Shown here piece after piece: positions 1 to 6,198 of a stretch of DNA of 22,590 nucleotides (position 1 is the stretch's first letter; each line of letters starts with the position of its first letter). Both the position numbers and the translations under genes were made by a program. The stretch is from Candidatus Liptonbacteria bacterium RIFOXYD1_FULL_36_11. Its GTDB lineage: Bacteria > Patescibacteriota > Minisyncoccia > UBA6257 > XYB1-36-10. The notes under the pieces were generated by a model. The model did not search any database and was not told the origin of the DNA. It was given only the letters and a program-made list of their open reading frames with translations. The stretch is taken from assembly GCA_001821375.1 (NCBI GenBank), contig MHLG01000027.1, positions 9,151 to 31,740 of the forward strand, read 5' to 3'.

Positions 1-365
1 AGAGGCTTTTGAAGTTTTTTCGCGAGAGCTTTGGCAAAATTTATTCCCTCCCAAAGAGCAGGCTCAAGGCCGGGGCCAACGGTGACGGAGATTAAATCAA
101 CTCTGTTAAATAATTTTACCTCTGGCAAAATTGCCGATGAGCGGCATTTAATAGGGTAAATTTTTTTTAGAAGAAGAGGGAGATTTTTAGCGTGTTCGCG
201 TTTAGCAAGCATAGGAACAACGCCGCCAAAAGGGGCGTGTAGTTTAACTTGCGAAGAAACGACGTGATGCAAGATTTTAAAAGAGGGATTTTTAAGCCCG
301 CCCTTTGCTTCTAAAAGAGAAATAGCTGTTTCATCGCAAGAGGTTTCAATAGATAAGATGCGCAT
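1..365 (-). CDS. tsaD: TsaD, tRNA N6-threonylcarbamoyladenosine transferase (5' part, runs off window)
   Basis: Only the first ~121 codons are inside the window; the rest lies left of base 1. TsaD transfers the threonylcarbamoyl group to A37 of ANN-decoding tRNAs and acts in the cytoplasm with TsaB and TsaE. The translation starts MRILSIETSCDETA, the hallmark N-terminus of the TsaD/Kae1 ASKHA-fold family. It continues with a GGVVPMLAKREHAKN segment, matching the family's GGVVPELASRxH metal-site region, and a VGPGLEPALWEG segment matching the VGPGLxxxLxxG motif. The ATG at 365 is the only sensible start. There is no Shine-Dalgarno site, but a TATTTT hexamer (377-372) ends 6 nt before the ATG. 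The gene is downstream of the SDR gene but separated from it by a terminator. Confidence 0.93.
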   Translation of the reverse strand, partial: MRILSIETSCDETAISLLEAKGGLKNPSFKILHHVVSSQVKLHAPFGGVVPMLAKREHAKNLPLLLKKIYPIKCRSSAILPEVKLFNRVDLISVTVGPGLEPALWEGINFAKALAKKLQKP

Positions 366-377
366 AGCGTTAAAATA
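366..377 (-). promoter_or_regulatory. -10-like element just upstream of tsaD (predicted leaderless start)
   Basis: On the minus strand TATTTT (377-372) is followed by six bases and then the tsaD ATG. The -35 region is weak (TCTTTT at 17-nt spacing). The position would put the +1 at or within a base or two of the start codon. Confidence 0.45.
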
Positions 378-400
378 CTATAATAATTTCTTGAAAAAGA

Positions 401-421
401 AAACCGCCGAGAAGGCGGTCT
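401..421 (-). terminator. Rho-independent terminator of the SDR gene
   Basis: On the minus strand ACCGCC, a 5-nt loop and GGCGGT form a GC-only hairpin followed by TTTCTTTTTC. It lies just after the SDR stop codon (437) and before tsaD, so tsaD probably needs its own promoter. Confidence 0.8.
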
Positions 422-436
422 GGCGAATAAGTGATT

Positions 437-1126
437 TTAGCTAGTGATGACAAGTTCTTCTTTAGGATTTTCCAATTTAAGATTAGAAATAATTTTTTCA
501 GCAACAAAAAAAGGTTCCAGATAATCTTTATAATTATCCGGTTTTTGCTCGTCAAAAAGCGCGGTCTTTATACCGCCCGGGTAAACGGAAAGGATTTTAA
601 TAGCGTTGCCTTCGTATGTTTCTACTTCTAAACGAAGCCCTTTTGTGAAACCATCAACAGCACGTTTTGAGGCACCATAAGAAGCTGATTCAAGATGAGG
701 CTCAAGAGCGCTAATAGAGATGATATTTAAGATGGTTCCAAAATTTTGTTTTTCCATAACGGAAAGAGCGGAACGGCAACCATAAATAGTTCCAAAAACA
801 TTTACGTCAAACATCCGGCGGACGCGAGACATATCAAGATCTGAAACACGAGAATATGGAAGCCAGATGCCGGCGTTGTTAATCCAAATATCTATTTTAC
901 CAAATTCAGAAAAAGTTTTAGCGGCAAGATTTTTTATTTCATCTTCTTTTGAAACATCAGCGGGAAATGAAAGAGAGGCGGCGGGAGGCGGAAGATTCTT
1001 AAGTTTTTCTTCATTTAGATCGCTTGCCACAATTTTTGCTTCTTCTTTTGAAAAAAGTTTAACGAGCTCCAAGCCAAGACCAGAAGCGGCACCAGTAATG
1101 ACAATAATTTTATTTTTTAGATCCAT
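437..1126 (-). CDS. Short-chain dehydrogenase/reductase (SDR family)
   Basis: This 229-aa classical SDR is a soluble NAD(P)(H)-dependent oxidoreductase with a Rossmann fold. The cofactor loop TGAASGLG is at residues 11-18 and an Asp at the end of beta2 (D36) favours NAD(H) over NADP(H). The structural NNAG motif is at 83-86. The catalytic triad appears to be a Ser at 137 or 139, Y150 and K154 (YGASK). The length is typical for the family (about 230-260 aa). The substrate cannot be told from sequence. It is a single transcription unit with a predicted leaderless start: extended -10 TGCTAAAAT (ending at 1133) is 6 nt before the ATG. A strong terminator follows the stop. Confidence 0.93.
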   Translation of the reverse strand: MDLKNKIIVITGAASGLGLELVKLFSKEEAKIVASDLNEEKLKNLPPPAASLSFPADVSKEDEIKNLAAKTFSEFGKIDIWINNAGIWLPYSRVSDLDMSRVRRMFDVNVFGTIYGCRSALSVMEKQNFGTILNIISISALEPHLESASYGASKRAVDGFTKGLRLEVETYEGNAIKILSVYPGGIKTALFDEQKPDNYKDYLEPFFVAEKIISNLKLENPKEELVITS

Positions 1127-1141
1127 AAGATAATTTTAGCA
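1127..1141 (-). promoter_or_regulatory. Extended -10 element of the SDR gene
   Basis: Minus strand TGC-TAAAAT (hexamer 1138-1133) with a 6-nt gap to the ATG at 1126. No Shine-Dalgarno site fits in between. The -35 match is poor (TTTTTA). Confidence 0.5.
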
Positions 1142-1175
1142 AATTTTGAAGAGGATAAAAATATTTTATTTTATG

Positions 1176-1247
1176 TGCCTCCAGTAGGAATTGAACCTGC
1201 ATTTTGAGCTTCGGAGGCTCACGTTCTATCCGTTGAACTACGGAGGC
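1176..1247 (-). tRNA. tRNA-Arg (anticodon CCG)
   Basis: The cloverleaf can be folded by eye. The acceptor arm is GCCTCCG/TGGAGGC with one G-U pair, and the D-arm is GTTC/GAAC. The anticodon stem TGAGC/GCTCA encloses loop CTCCGAA, giving anticodon CCG. The variable loop is 4 nt, the T-loop is TTCAATT and the discriminator is A. A20 in the D-loop fits arginine identity. CCA is not encoded (CAT follows). One mismatch is present in the T-stem. Confidence 0.93.
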
Positions 1248-1304
1248 AATTTTATTTTGTTATTTTAAAAAAAATTGTGTAAAAAAAATCGGAAAGTTTG
1301 ATAT

Positions 1305-1391
1305 TGGTGCTCAGGGCGGGATTTGAACCCGCAAGTCCTTTCGAACACAACATTTTAAGTGTTGCGCGTATACCAGTTCCGCCACCCGAGC
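1305..1391 (-). tRNA. tRNA-Leu (anticodon TAA)
   Basis: Long class II tRNA. The acceptor starts GCTCGGG, the anticodon stem CAACA/TGTTG encloses loop CTTAAAA (anticodon TAA), the extra arm is GTTC-GAAA-GGAC, the T-arm is GCGGG/CCCGC, the discriminator is A, and the 3' CCA is encoded (1307-1305). Confidence 0.95.
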
Positions 1392-1397
1392 AATGTT

Positions 1398-1871
1398 TTA
1401 TTTTTTTGTTCTATTTTTACCGCGGTGTGTTGGTTTTAAACTATGACAGTTAGGACAGAGAATTCTTAAATTTTCAATTCTATTATCATGCCTGTCTCCA
1501 TTTATGTGGTCAAGTTCTAAAGGTAGGTAACCATCCTCACTTATTTTTGCCCATTTGCATTCTTCACAGAATTGCGGTTTTAAATTTTCTTTAAATAATC
1601 TTTTTTTAAGTTTAAAACTTTGGAATAGACTTCCTTTAACTAAGATTTTTTTTAAAGGAATTAAGGGTTTTCCTATTCCTTTTAATCCTTTATTCCAAGC
1701 TGCTCCTTTAAAATGAGTGATGCTTAATTTATATTCTGTTACATATCTTTTTAATTGTTCATAATTGCCACCAGCTTCTCGTAATTTTAGTTTTAAAAGA
1801 ACTTGTCTAAAGCTAGTAGAATTTTTTACAGATTTTTGAAGTTGCCTAACAGTCCATGACCTTTTTTTCAT
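1398..1871 (-). CDS. Free-standing HNH endonuclease
   Basis: This 157-aa protein has a basic N-terminal half (residues 1-95, Lys/Arg rich, likely DNA-binding and possibly a helix-turn-helix in the first 50 residues). Its C-terminal zinc-ribbed HNH domain has C102-x2-C105, the LELDHINGD strand-turn with D121/H122 and N124, N130, N134 and the second zinc pair C139-x2-C142 followed by H143. HNH enzymes of this size nick or cut DNA and are often carried as selfish or homing-type genes. It sits alone between tRNA-Leu and tRNA-Cys. A full promoter lies upstream (TTGAAA, 17 nt, TAAAAT, then 6 nt to ATG), giving a predicted leaderless mRNA. Whether it is a selfish element or a defence nuclease cannot be decided here. 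Confidence 0.85.
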   Translation of the reverse strand: MKKRSWTVRQLQKSVKNSTSFRQVLLKLKLREAGGNYEQLKRYVTEYKLSITHFKGAAWNKGLKGIGKPLIPLKKILVKGSLFQSFKLKKRLFKENLKPQFCEECKWAKISEDGYLPLELDHINGDRHDNRIENLRILCPNCHSLKPTHRGKNRTKK

Positions 1872-1906
1872 TATTTAATTTTAACAAACGGCAAACGCAT
1901 TTTCAA
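1872..1906 (-). promoter_or_regulatory. Promoter of the HNH gene with leaderless geometry
   Basis: Minus strand: TTGAAA at 1906-1901, 17-nt spacer, TAAAAT at 1883-1878 (preceded by TGT, an extended -10), then six bases to the ATG at 1871. This is the cleanest of the leaderless-type promoters in the window. Confidence 0.6.
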
Positions 1907-1910
1907 TTAA

Positions 1911-1926
1911 GTAAACACACGTTTAC
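1911..1926. repeat. Small perfect inverted repeat after tRNA-Cys
   Basis: GTAAAC-ACAC-GTTTAC, a 6-bp stem with a tetraloop, immediately downstream of tRNA-Cys on the minus strand and just above the HNH promoter. It is too A/T-rich, and lacks a T-run, to be called a terminator with confidence. Confidence 0.35.
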
Positions 1927-1935
1927 CATTAAAAG

Positions 1936-2007
1936 AGGCCATGGCCGGAATTGAACCGGCGTATAAGGGTTTTGCAGACCCTTGCCTTACCACTTGGCTA
2001 CATGGCC
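1936..2007 (-). tRNA. tRNA-Cys (anticodon GCA)
   Basis: Acceptor GGCCATG/CATGGCC, anticodon stem AGGGT/ACCCT with loop CTGCAAA (anticodon GCA), T-arm GCCGG/CCGGC around TTCAATT, and discriminator T as expected for cysteine tRNA. CCA is not encoded. Confidence 0.95.
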
Positions 2008-2055
2008 ATCTTAAAGCTATTTAAAACGCCTTTATTGCGAAGAGCTTTATTTATA

Positions 2056-2385
2056 TTACTTCCCGATGAGAGCTTTTTCAACAGCAGAGCTGTTTTCCGG
2101 GCCAAAGTCATAAAAAAAGGAAACGTGCGGCATAGGCTTTATGTTTATCTTTCTTAAAAGATGCCAGTTGATGTTTTTTTCGGCAGATTTTAATTTTTTA
2201 AGGACGGCGGCGCCTTTTTCAGAAGGAATGGTGCTAATGCCAACTTTAGCATTATCAAGTTTTTTATTAACTTCCGTGGAAGTGATAGTAACGAGCACGC
2301 TCTCAAAATTAAAATCACGGCGGAGCATTTCACCAAGTTCTTTTTGAATAAGACTTTCAACTCTTTCTTTCCTAAAAAATTGCAT
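2056..2385 (-). CDS. rbfA: RbfA, 30S ribosome-binding factor
   Basis: RbfA binds the immature 30S subunit and helps mature the 5' end of 16S rRNA. The 109-aa product has the usual RbfA length. Its N-terminus (FRKERVESLIQKELGEML) is the family's conserved first helix, and VTITSTEVNKKLDNAKVGIS followed by a VSFFYDFG strand matches the KH-like core. It follows infB by 12 nt on the same strand, the classical infB-rbfA order, so it is probably translated from the infB transcript. No Shine-Dalgarno site is visible before the ATG. Confidence 0.92.
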   Translation of the reverse strand: MQFFRKERVESLIQKELGEMLRRDFNFESVLVTITSTEVNKKLDNAKVGISTIPSEKGAAVLKKLKSAEKNINWHLLRKINIKPMPHVSFFYDFGPENSSAVEKALIGK

Positions 2386-2397
2386 AAGAGAAAAAAG

Positions 2398-3906
2398 TTA
2401 GGAAGTGACTAAAAGTTCATCGCCGGCTAAAATATTAAAATCAGAGTCTGAAAGTTCAACAATTAATCCGCATTCTTTTCCAGTTTCAATTTGGCGGACT
2501 GACAATTTTTGAGATTCAAGGCTTTTTATTTTTCCTTTGCCAATTATCGTGTCGGCGCGATTAATTTCAAAAGAGTTTCCAGATTTTAAAACACCTTCCT
2601 CTACTTTACCGCCAATAGTTTTTAAAAGCTTGTCAGAGTTAAAAACAGCCAGAACAAGCAGGCGGTTTTTTACTTCTTTTTGTCCAACGCCAGTTTTAGC
2701 ATCTTCAACAGATTTAATAAGTTCATAAATTATTTCGGAAGAGATTATTTTTACGCTGTGGGCGCGGGCGAGATTTTCGGCGGCTTTAGCAGTTTTAACA
2801 CGGAAGCCAATAATGGAAGCAGCGGAGGTAAGAGCTTCTTTAACAGTGCCATCAGTAATTTCCCCTACTGAAGAAGAAATGATGATTACTTTTTTTTCGT
2901 TTTCGTTTTCTGGCAAAGAAGAGATGACTTGAGATAAAGCTTCCAGTGTGCCGGCAGTGTCCGCTTTTAGAATAAGATTAAGAACTTGAATGTCGGAAGA
3001 GGTGCCAAAAGCAGTTAAAGAAGTTTCCGGTTTTTTTATAAGGTCGCGGGTTTTGGCGGGTATGATTTTTTCGGGGATTTTTATTTCAGCGAGATTGATT
3101 ATGCCAGCGGAAAATACCGCACCGATTTCAGGCAAACTTTCAAAACCCATAATAACAGCGGGGGCGGAGGGAAAAAGTTCGCCGACTTTTTCGCCAAGAA
3201 AATTTTCTAACATTTTTATTTTTCCAAAAGCAGAGCCAGAGACAATTTCTTGGCCGAGTTTTAAAGTGCCGTTCTTAATAATGACAAAAACTTCGTTGCC
3301 GCGGCGGGAGTCTTTTTTTACTTCTAAAACAATACCGCTAGCAAGAACCGCGGGATTGTAGTTTAAACCTTCAAGCTCGGCGGTAAGAACAACTAAATCT
3401 AAAAGTTCGGGAATGCCAGTGCCGGTTTTAGCGGAAATTTCTTGCCAGCTTATATCTCCTCCGAAGCCCTCTAATAAAACGCTATTAGCTAAAAGATCTT
3501 GTTTGGTTTTTTCAATATCAGCGTTGTTTTTATCTGTTTTATTAATAGCAACAACAAAAGGAGTTTTGGTTTTAAGAAGAATATCTAAACATTCTTTGGT
3601 TTGTGGTTTAACTCCATCGTCAGCCGCCACAACTAAAATAGCAACATCGGCAACGCCGGCGCCGCAAGAGCGCATACCAGTAAAAGCTTCGTGACCGGGT
3701 GTGTCTATAAAAGTGATTTTTTTTCCATTATGAGAAATTTCGTAAGCACCGATAGATTGAGTAATGCCACCAGCTTCACGAGTGGCAATACTGGTTTTTT
3801 TTATAAAATCAAGCAGAGTGGTTTTGCCGTGGTCAACATGTCCCATAACAACAACAACCGGAGGACGCGGAAGTTTTTTTAAGTTATTTTCATTTTCTTC
3901 GTTCAC
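2398..3906 (-). CDS. infB: Translation initiation factor IF-2 (short form)
   Basis: IF-2 is the GTPase that brings initiator fMet-tRNA to the 30S subunit and promotes subunit joining. The G1 loop GHVDHGKT is at residues 22-29, G3 DTPGHE at 68-73 and G4 NKTD at 122-125, followed by domains II, III and the C-terminal tRNA-binding part (to residue 502). Only ~15 residues precede the G domain, so the IF2-N and linker regions found in E. coli (890 aa) are missing; this is the minimal form seen in reduced bacteria. The start is GTG at 3906, with a TATTTT hexamer 7 nt upstream and TTGCTT at 17-nt spacing. nusA is not upstream: the next gene (4022) is divergent. Confidence 0.95.
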   Translation of the reverse strand: MNEENENNLKKLPRPPVVVVMGHVDHGKTTLLDFIKKTSIATREAGGITQSIGAYEISHNGKKITFIDTPGHEAFTGMRSCGAGVADVAILVVAADDGVKPQTKECLDILLKTKTPFVVAINKTDKNNADIEKTKQDLLANSVLLEGFGGDISWQEISAKTGTGIPELLDLVVLTAELEGLNYNPAVLASGIVLEVKKDSRRGNEVFVIIKNGTLKLGQEIVSGSAFGKIKMLENFLGEKVGELFPSAPAVIMGFESLPEIGAVFSAGIINLAEIKIPEKIIPAKTRDLIKKPETSLTAFGTSSDIQVLNLILKADTAGTLEALSQVISSLPENENEKKVIIISSSVGEITDGTVKEALTSAASIIGFRVKTAKAAENLARAHSVKIISSEIIYELIKSVEDAKTGVGQKEVKNRLLVLAVFNSDKLLKTIGGKVEEGVLKSGNSFEINRADTIIGKGKIKSLESQKLSVRQIETGKECGLIVELSDSDFNILAGDELLVTS

Positions 3907-3942
3907 GATTTATAAAATAACAGATTTTTTGCGAATAAGCAA
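3907..3942 (-). promoter_or_regulatory. Promoter of infB-rbfA with leaderless geometry
   Basis: Minus strand: TTGCTT at 3942-3937, 17-nt spacer ending in TGT (extended -10), TATTTT at 3919-3914, then seven bases to GTG at 3906. No Shine-Dalgarno motif. Confidence 0.5.
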
Positions 3943-3947
3943 GGTAA

Positions 3948-3973
3948 TTGACAAAAAAATGCTTTGATATAGC
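3948..3973 (+). promoter_or_regulatory. Promoter of the small gene at 4022
   Basis: TTGACA at 3948-3953 is a perfect -35. Extended -10 TGA-TATAGC has its hexamer at 3968-3973. The spacing is short (14 nt), so TAGCAT at 16 nt is an alternative. Either gives a leader of about 35-45 nt, unlike the leaderless genes nearby. Confidence 0.55.
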
Positions 3974-4021
3974 ATAGGGAAAGTAAGTTTTAAATCTAAA
4001 AAAGGAAAGGGAGAAGAAAAG

Positions 4022-4303
4022 ATGATAATAATTGAGTTTTTTAGTATTTATAACCCGAAGCAGGAGTTGGTTGGGCGGCTAGAGAAAAGATTTGCAGAAG
4101 AAGGAATGGAAGTTTTAATCTTTTCGTCTAATATAAAAAAACTTGCAGGTGAATTAATTATGGGGCCCGACGGGTGGCGTGATGTTTTTTTAGCCAGGGC
4201 TTCATGTTTTGGAAAAGAAGTACCAAAAGTATCAAAAATTTTAATGGAAGTTCTTCCGGAAAATTACAGGATTCAAATTACAAAATTAGAGTGGAGAAGA
4301 TAA
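4022..4303 (+). CDS. Small orphan protein, 93 aa, unknown function
   Basis: I do not recognise this family. It is a soluble, compact 93-residue protein with no signal peptide or membrane segment. It has an N-terminal strand (MIIIEFFSIY), an amphipathic charged helix (~residues 13-27), a second strand (VLIFSS) and a basic C-terminal tail ending EWRR; an alternating alpha/beta fold is likely. The start is firm because a long purine-rich ribosome-binding stretch (AAAGGAAAGGGAG) lies 8 nt before the ATG. It has its own consensus-like promoter and an 11-bp terminator, so it is a well-expressed single-gene unit, divergent from infB. Confidence 0.75.
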   Translation: MIIIEFFSIYNPKQELVGRLEKRFAEEGMEVLIFSSNIKKLAGELIMGPDGWRDVFLARASCFGKEVPKVSKILMEVLPENYRIQITKLEWRR

Positions 4304-4312
4304 AATGTCTTG

Positions 4313-4345
4313 ATTAAGGCTCTCAAAAGAGCCTTAATTTTTTTA
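4313..4345 (+). terminator. Strong rho-independent terminator after the 93-aa gene
   Basis: ATTAAGGCTCT (4313-4323), loop CAAA, AGAGCCTTAAT (4328-4338): a perfect 11-bp stem followed by a run of seven or more T. Confidence 0.93.
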
Positions 4346-4400
4346 TAAAGTCTTAGAAAAAGTTTGAAAATATAAGAAAAAAAGAATAAGCTTTTTAAGA

Positions 4401-4414
4401 AAGGAGAGGTGGCT
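4401..4414 (+). repeat. 14-nt copy of the tRNA-Ser 5' end
   Basis: AAGGAGAGGTGGCT here is identical to 4618-4631, which is the start of tRNA-Ser plus its two preceding bases. The copies are 217 bp apart in direct orientation and bracket the GC palindrome and the GIY-YIG remnant. Confidence 0.7.
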
Positions 4415-4435
4415 TCCGCCCGAGGCGGATCAGCC
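4411..4435. repeat. GC-rich palindrome
   Basis: GGCT-TCCGCC-CGA-GGCGGA-TC-AGCC forms a near-perfect hairpin in otherwise A/T-rich sequence. It abuts the point where the GIY-YIG reading frame breaks off. It resembles an extragenic palindromic repeat more than a terminator, because no T-run follows. Confidence 0.6.
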
Positions 4436-4438
4436 TAG

Positions 4439-4615
4439 GGCAAAATAAGGATAAAGGAACATAATAATGGAAAGTCTGTTTTTACTAAAAATAATGGGCC
4501 TTGGGATTTAATTTATTATGAAGCTTTTACACTAAAAAAAGATGCGGAGAGAGAAAAAAAATTTTTAAAATCAGGAAAAGGAAGAGAACGAATAAAGTAT
4601 TTGTTTACAATATAA
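4439..4615 (+). pseudogene. GIY-YIG endonuclease remnant (C-terminal ~58 codons only)
   Basis: An open frame ends at TAA 4613-4615 and contains KEHNNGKSVFTKNNGPWDLI, then YYEAF and the tail KFLKSGKGRERIKYL. These are the conserved second half of the small (~85-95 aa) free-standing GIY-YIG proteins (UPF0213/YhbQ-like). The first half, with the GIY and YIG strands, is gone: an in-frame TAG at 4436-4438 and the palindrome sit where it should be. The frame ends 4 nt before tRNA-Ser. No suitable start codon exists, so this is a relic. Confidence 0.75.
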
Positions 4616-4619
4616 ATAA

Positions 4620-4709
4620 GGAGAGGTGGCTGAGCGGTTGAAAGCAGCGACCTGCTAAGTCGTTGAACCTGAAAGGGTTCCGAGGGTTCGAATCCCTCCC
4701 TCTCCGCCA
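4620..4709 (+). tRNA. tRNA-Ser (anticodon GCT)
   Basis: Class II tRNA. Acceptor GGAGAGG/CCTCTCC, anticodon stem GCGAC/GTCGT with loop CTGCTAA (anticodon GCT), extra arm GAACC-TGAAA-GGGTTC, T-arm GAGGG/CCCTC, discriminator G, CCA encoded at 4707-4709. The accessory genes begin directly on its 3' side. Confidence 0.96.
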
Positions 4710-4711
4710 GA

Positions 4712-4734
4712 TTACCAAGTTTGAACCTTGGTAA
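4712..4734 (+). promoter_or_regulatory. Perfect 8-bp hairpin between tRNA-Ser and the methyltransferase gene
   Basis: TTACCAAG (4712-4719), 7-nt loop, CTTGGTAA (4727-4734). There is no T-run, so it is not a standard terminator. Its right arm runs into GGTAAAAT, a -10-like hexamer ending 9 nt before the methyltransferase ATG. It could be a tRNA processing or transcript-stabilising hairpin, or an operator over the promoter. The role is inference. Confidence 0.45.
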
Positions 4735-4746
4735 AATAAGGCGGAT

Positions 4747-5559
4747 ATGCAATCATATTTCGAAAAACCAAAATTTAAGCTCTACCATGCCAACTGCTTG
4801 GAATTGTTAGCTGAACTTCCTGAAAATTCAGTTGATATGGTTTTTGCTGATCCTCCCTATCTTCTTTCGAATGGCGGCTTTACGGTTCATGCTGGACGAC
4901 GCGTTAGTGTTAATAAAGGCGAGTGGGATAAAAGCAACGGACTAAAAAAAGATTTTGAATTTCACCTTACATGGATAGAAGCCGTCAAGCGTGTCCTGAA
5001 ACCACACGGCACAATTTGGATTAGCGGAACATATCATTCCATCTATCAATGCGGTTTTGCGCTTCAAGTTGCGAAATTTCATATTCTCAACGATATTGCA
5101 TGGTTCAAACCGAACGCATCGCCAAATTTAAGTTGCCGTTATTTCACCGCAAGCCACGAAACCTTGCTTTGGGCGCGTAAAGACAAAAACGCAAAGCATA
5201 TTTTCAATTACGACCTTATGAAAAATGGCAACTGGCCAGGGGATCAACTAAAAAAACCCGGACTGCAAATGCGTTCAGTTTGGGCAATGGGTACGCCGAA
5301 AACTGTAGAAAAGAAATTTGGCAAGCACCCGACACAAAAGCCTGAGGATTTGCTAAAAAGAATTGTTCTTGCCAGCACGAACAAAGGTGATTTAATTGTT
5401 GATCCATTTGCCGGAAGTTCAACAACTGGGATTGCCGCCTATCTTTTGGGGCGACACTTTATTGGCGTTGATACTGAACCGAAATATTTGAATGTATCAA
5501 TAAAGCGATTTGAGGAGTTGGATCGCAATTTGAAAAATAAATTTTCTAAAAAAGTATGA
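4747..5559 (+). CDS. DNA adenine N6-methyltransferase, DpnA (M.DpnIIB)-like
   Basis: This beta-class adenine methyltransferase of 270 aa has the catalytic motif DPPY at 35-38 first, and the SAM-binding FAGSSTTG loop (motif I, after VDP) near the C-terminus at 218-228. KHPTQKPEDLL (motif X) lies at 193-203. From memory, the sequence around DPPYLLSNGG, the VNKGEWDK stretch, PNLSCRYFT and HIFNYDLM closely follow M.DpnIIB (DpnA) of Streptococcus, the second GATC methylase, which also acts on single-stranded DNA. GATC is therefore the inferred target. The stop overlaps the next gene's ATG (ATGA), so the two are co-translated. No clear Shine-Dalgarno site. Base composition is richer in G/C than the neighbours, fitting acquisition. 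An orphan regulatory methylase is less likely given the partner nuclease. Confidence 0.92.
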   Translation: MQSYFEKPKFKLYHANCLELLAELPENSVDMVFADPPYLLSNGGFTVHAGRRVSVNKGEWDKSNGLKKDFEFHLTWIEAVKRVLKPHGTIWISGTYHSIYQCGFALQVAKFHILNDIAWFKPNASPNLSCRYFTASHETLLWARKDKNAKHIFNYDLMKNGNWPGDQLKKPGLQMRSVWAMGTPKTVEKKFGKHPTQKPEDLLKRIVLASTNKGDLIVDPFAGSSTTGIAAYLLGRHFIGVDTEPKYLNVSIKRFEELDRNLKNKFSKKV

Positions 5560-6176
5560 AAATTATCACACGCGCAACAGCAATAAAGAATTTGAAAAAG
5601 CATATTGGCCAAGATTTACGAAAATTGGCTTTGGATCATGGTATTACGACTTATGAAACTGGAAAGCAAAACAAGGGTTGGAAAGGTCTTGTTTTGGAAC
5701 GCTTGGCCGGACTTCAAACCAATATATCAAAAGCACCGAATGGGCTTACTTATGAATTAAAATCAGTTGCTTTCCGTAAAATAAAGGGCGAGCTTGTGCC
5801 GAAAGAAACAATGGCAATCACAATGATCAACCCCGAGGAATTGAAAGCCCATTCGTTTTTTGAAAGTCATTGTTGGGCGAAGCTGAAAACTATTGTCTTT
5901 TGCGCGGTTGAGTGGAACGGGATAAATTCCGAGGAAGCAAAATTGTTGAAGGTAGCAAGTTTAGATTTTGCCGAAGACGATGAATTAATAAAAGAGATCG
6001 AGGCTGATTATGACTTTATTCGCAACAAACTTATTAAACAAGGTTTCAAGGCTTTAACCGGCAAAGACGGCAAATGGATACAAGCTCGCACAAAAGGCCC
6101 CGGGCATGGCTCAATTAGCCGTGCGTTTTACGCACGCACGACGCTTGTAAAAAAGATTTTTGAGATTGCGAGTTAA
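5556..6176 (+). CDS. MutH/Sau3AI-like DNA endonuclease (restriction partner)
   Basis: This 206-aa protein resembles the MutH/Sau3AI nuclease family, which cuts at GATC. GWKGLVLERL (E48) matches the first acidic residue region. YELKSV (E67, K69) matches the ExK core (ELKTIP in MutH). The C-terminal DGKWIQARTKG stretch followed by SRAFYAR matches the MutH stretch after its QIRPKA motif. MutH is 229 aa, so length fits. The start ATG overlaps the methyltransferase stop by 4 bp, the common restriction-modification arrangement. Oddity: the Asp that normally lies seven residues before the Glu of ExK is Ala (A60) in an ungapped alignment; N62 is the only polar residue close by. The enzyme may therefore use another acid, or be impaired. 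There are no MutS/MutL genes nearby, so restriction rather than mismatch repair is inferred. Confidence 0.8.
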   Translation: MKIITRATAIKNLKKHIGQDLRKLALDHGITTYETGKQNKGWKGLVLERLAGLQTNISKAPNGLTYELKSVAFRKIKGELVPKETMAITMINPEELKAHSFFESHCWAKLKTIVFCAVEWNGINSEEAKLLKVASLDFAEDDELIKEIEADYDFIRNKLIKQGFKALTGKDGKWIQARTKGPGHGSISRAFYARTTLVKKIFEIAS

Positions 6177-6198
6177 TATTGACAACAAAATAGACATT

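Noticed and set aside
1951..2157. Plus-strand 68-aa frame over tRNA-Cys and the end of rbfA
   Set aside because: Antisense to a tRNA and a conserved gene; no independent support.
4516..4752. Minus-strand 78-aa frame containing EREGFEPSE across tRNA-Ser
   Set aside because: This is the familiar artefact of translating the antisense of a tRNA-Ser gene; the tRNA fold is clear and the frame has no start signals.
4747..6176. Avoidance of GATC in the window as evidence for active restriction
   Set aside because: GATC occurs repeatedly both inside and outside the cassette, so no avoidance can be claimed by eye.
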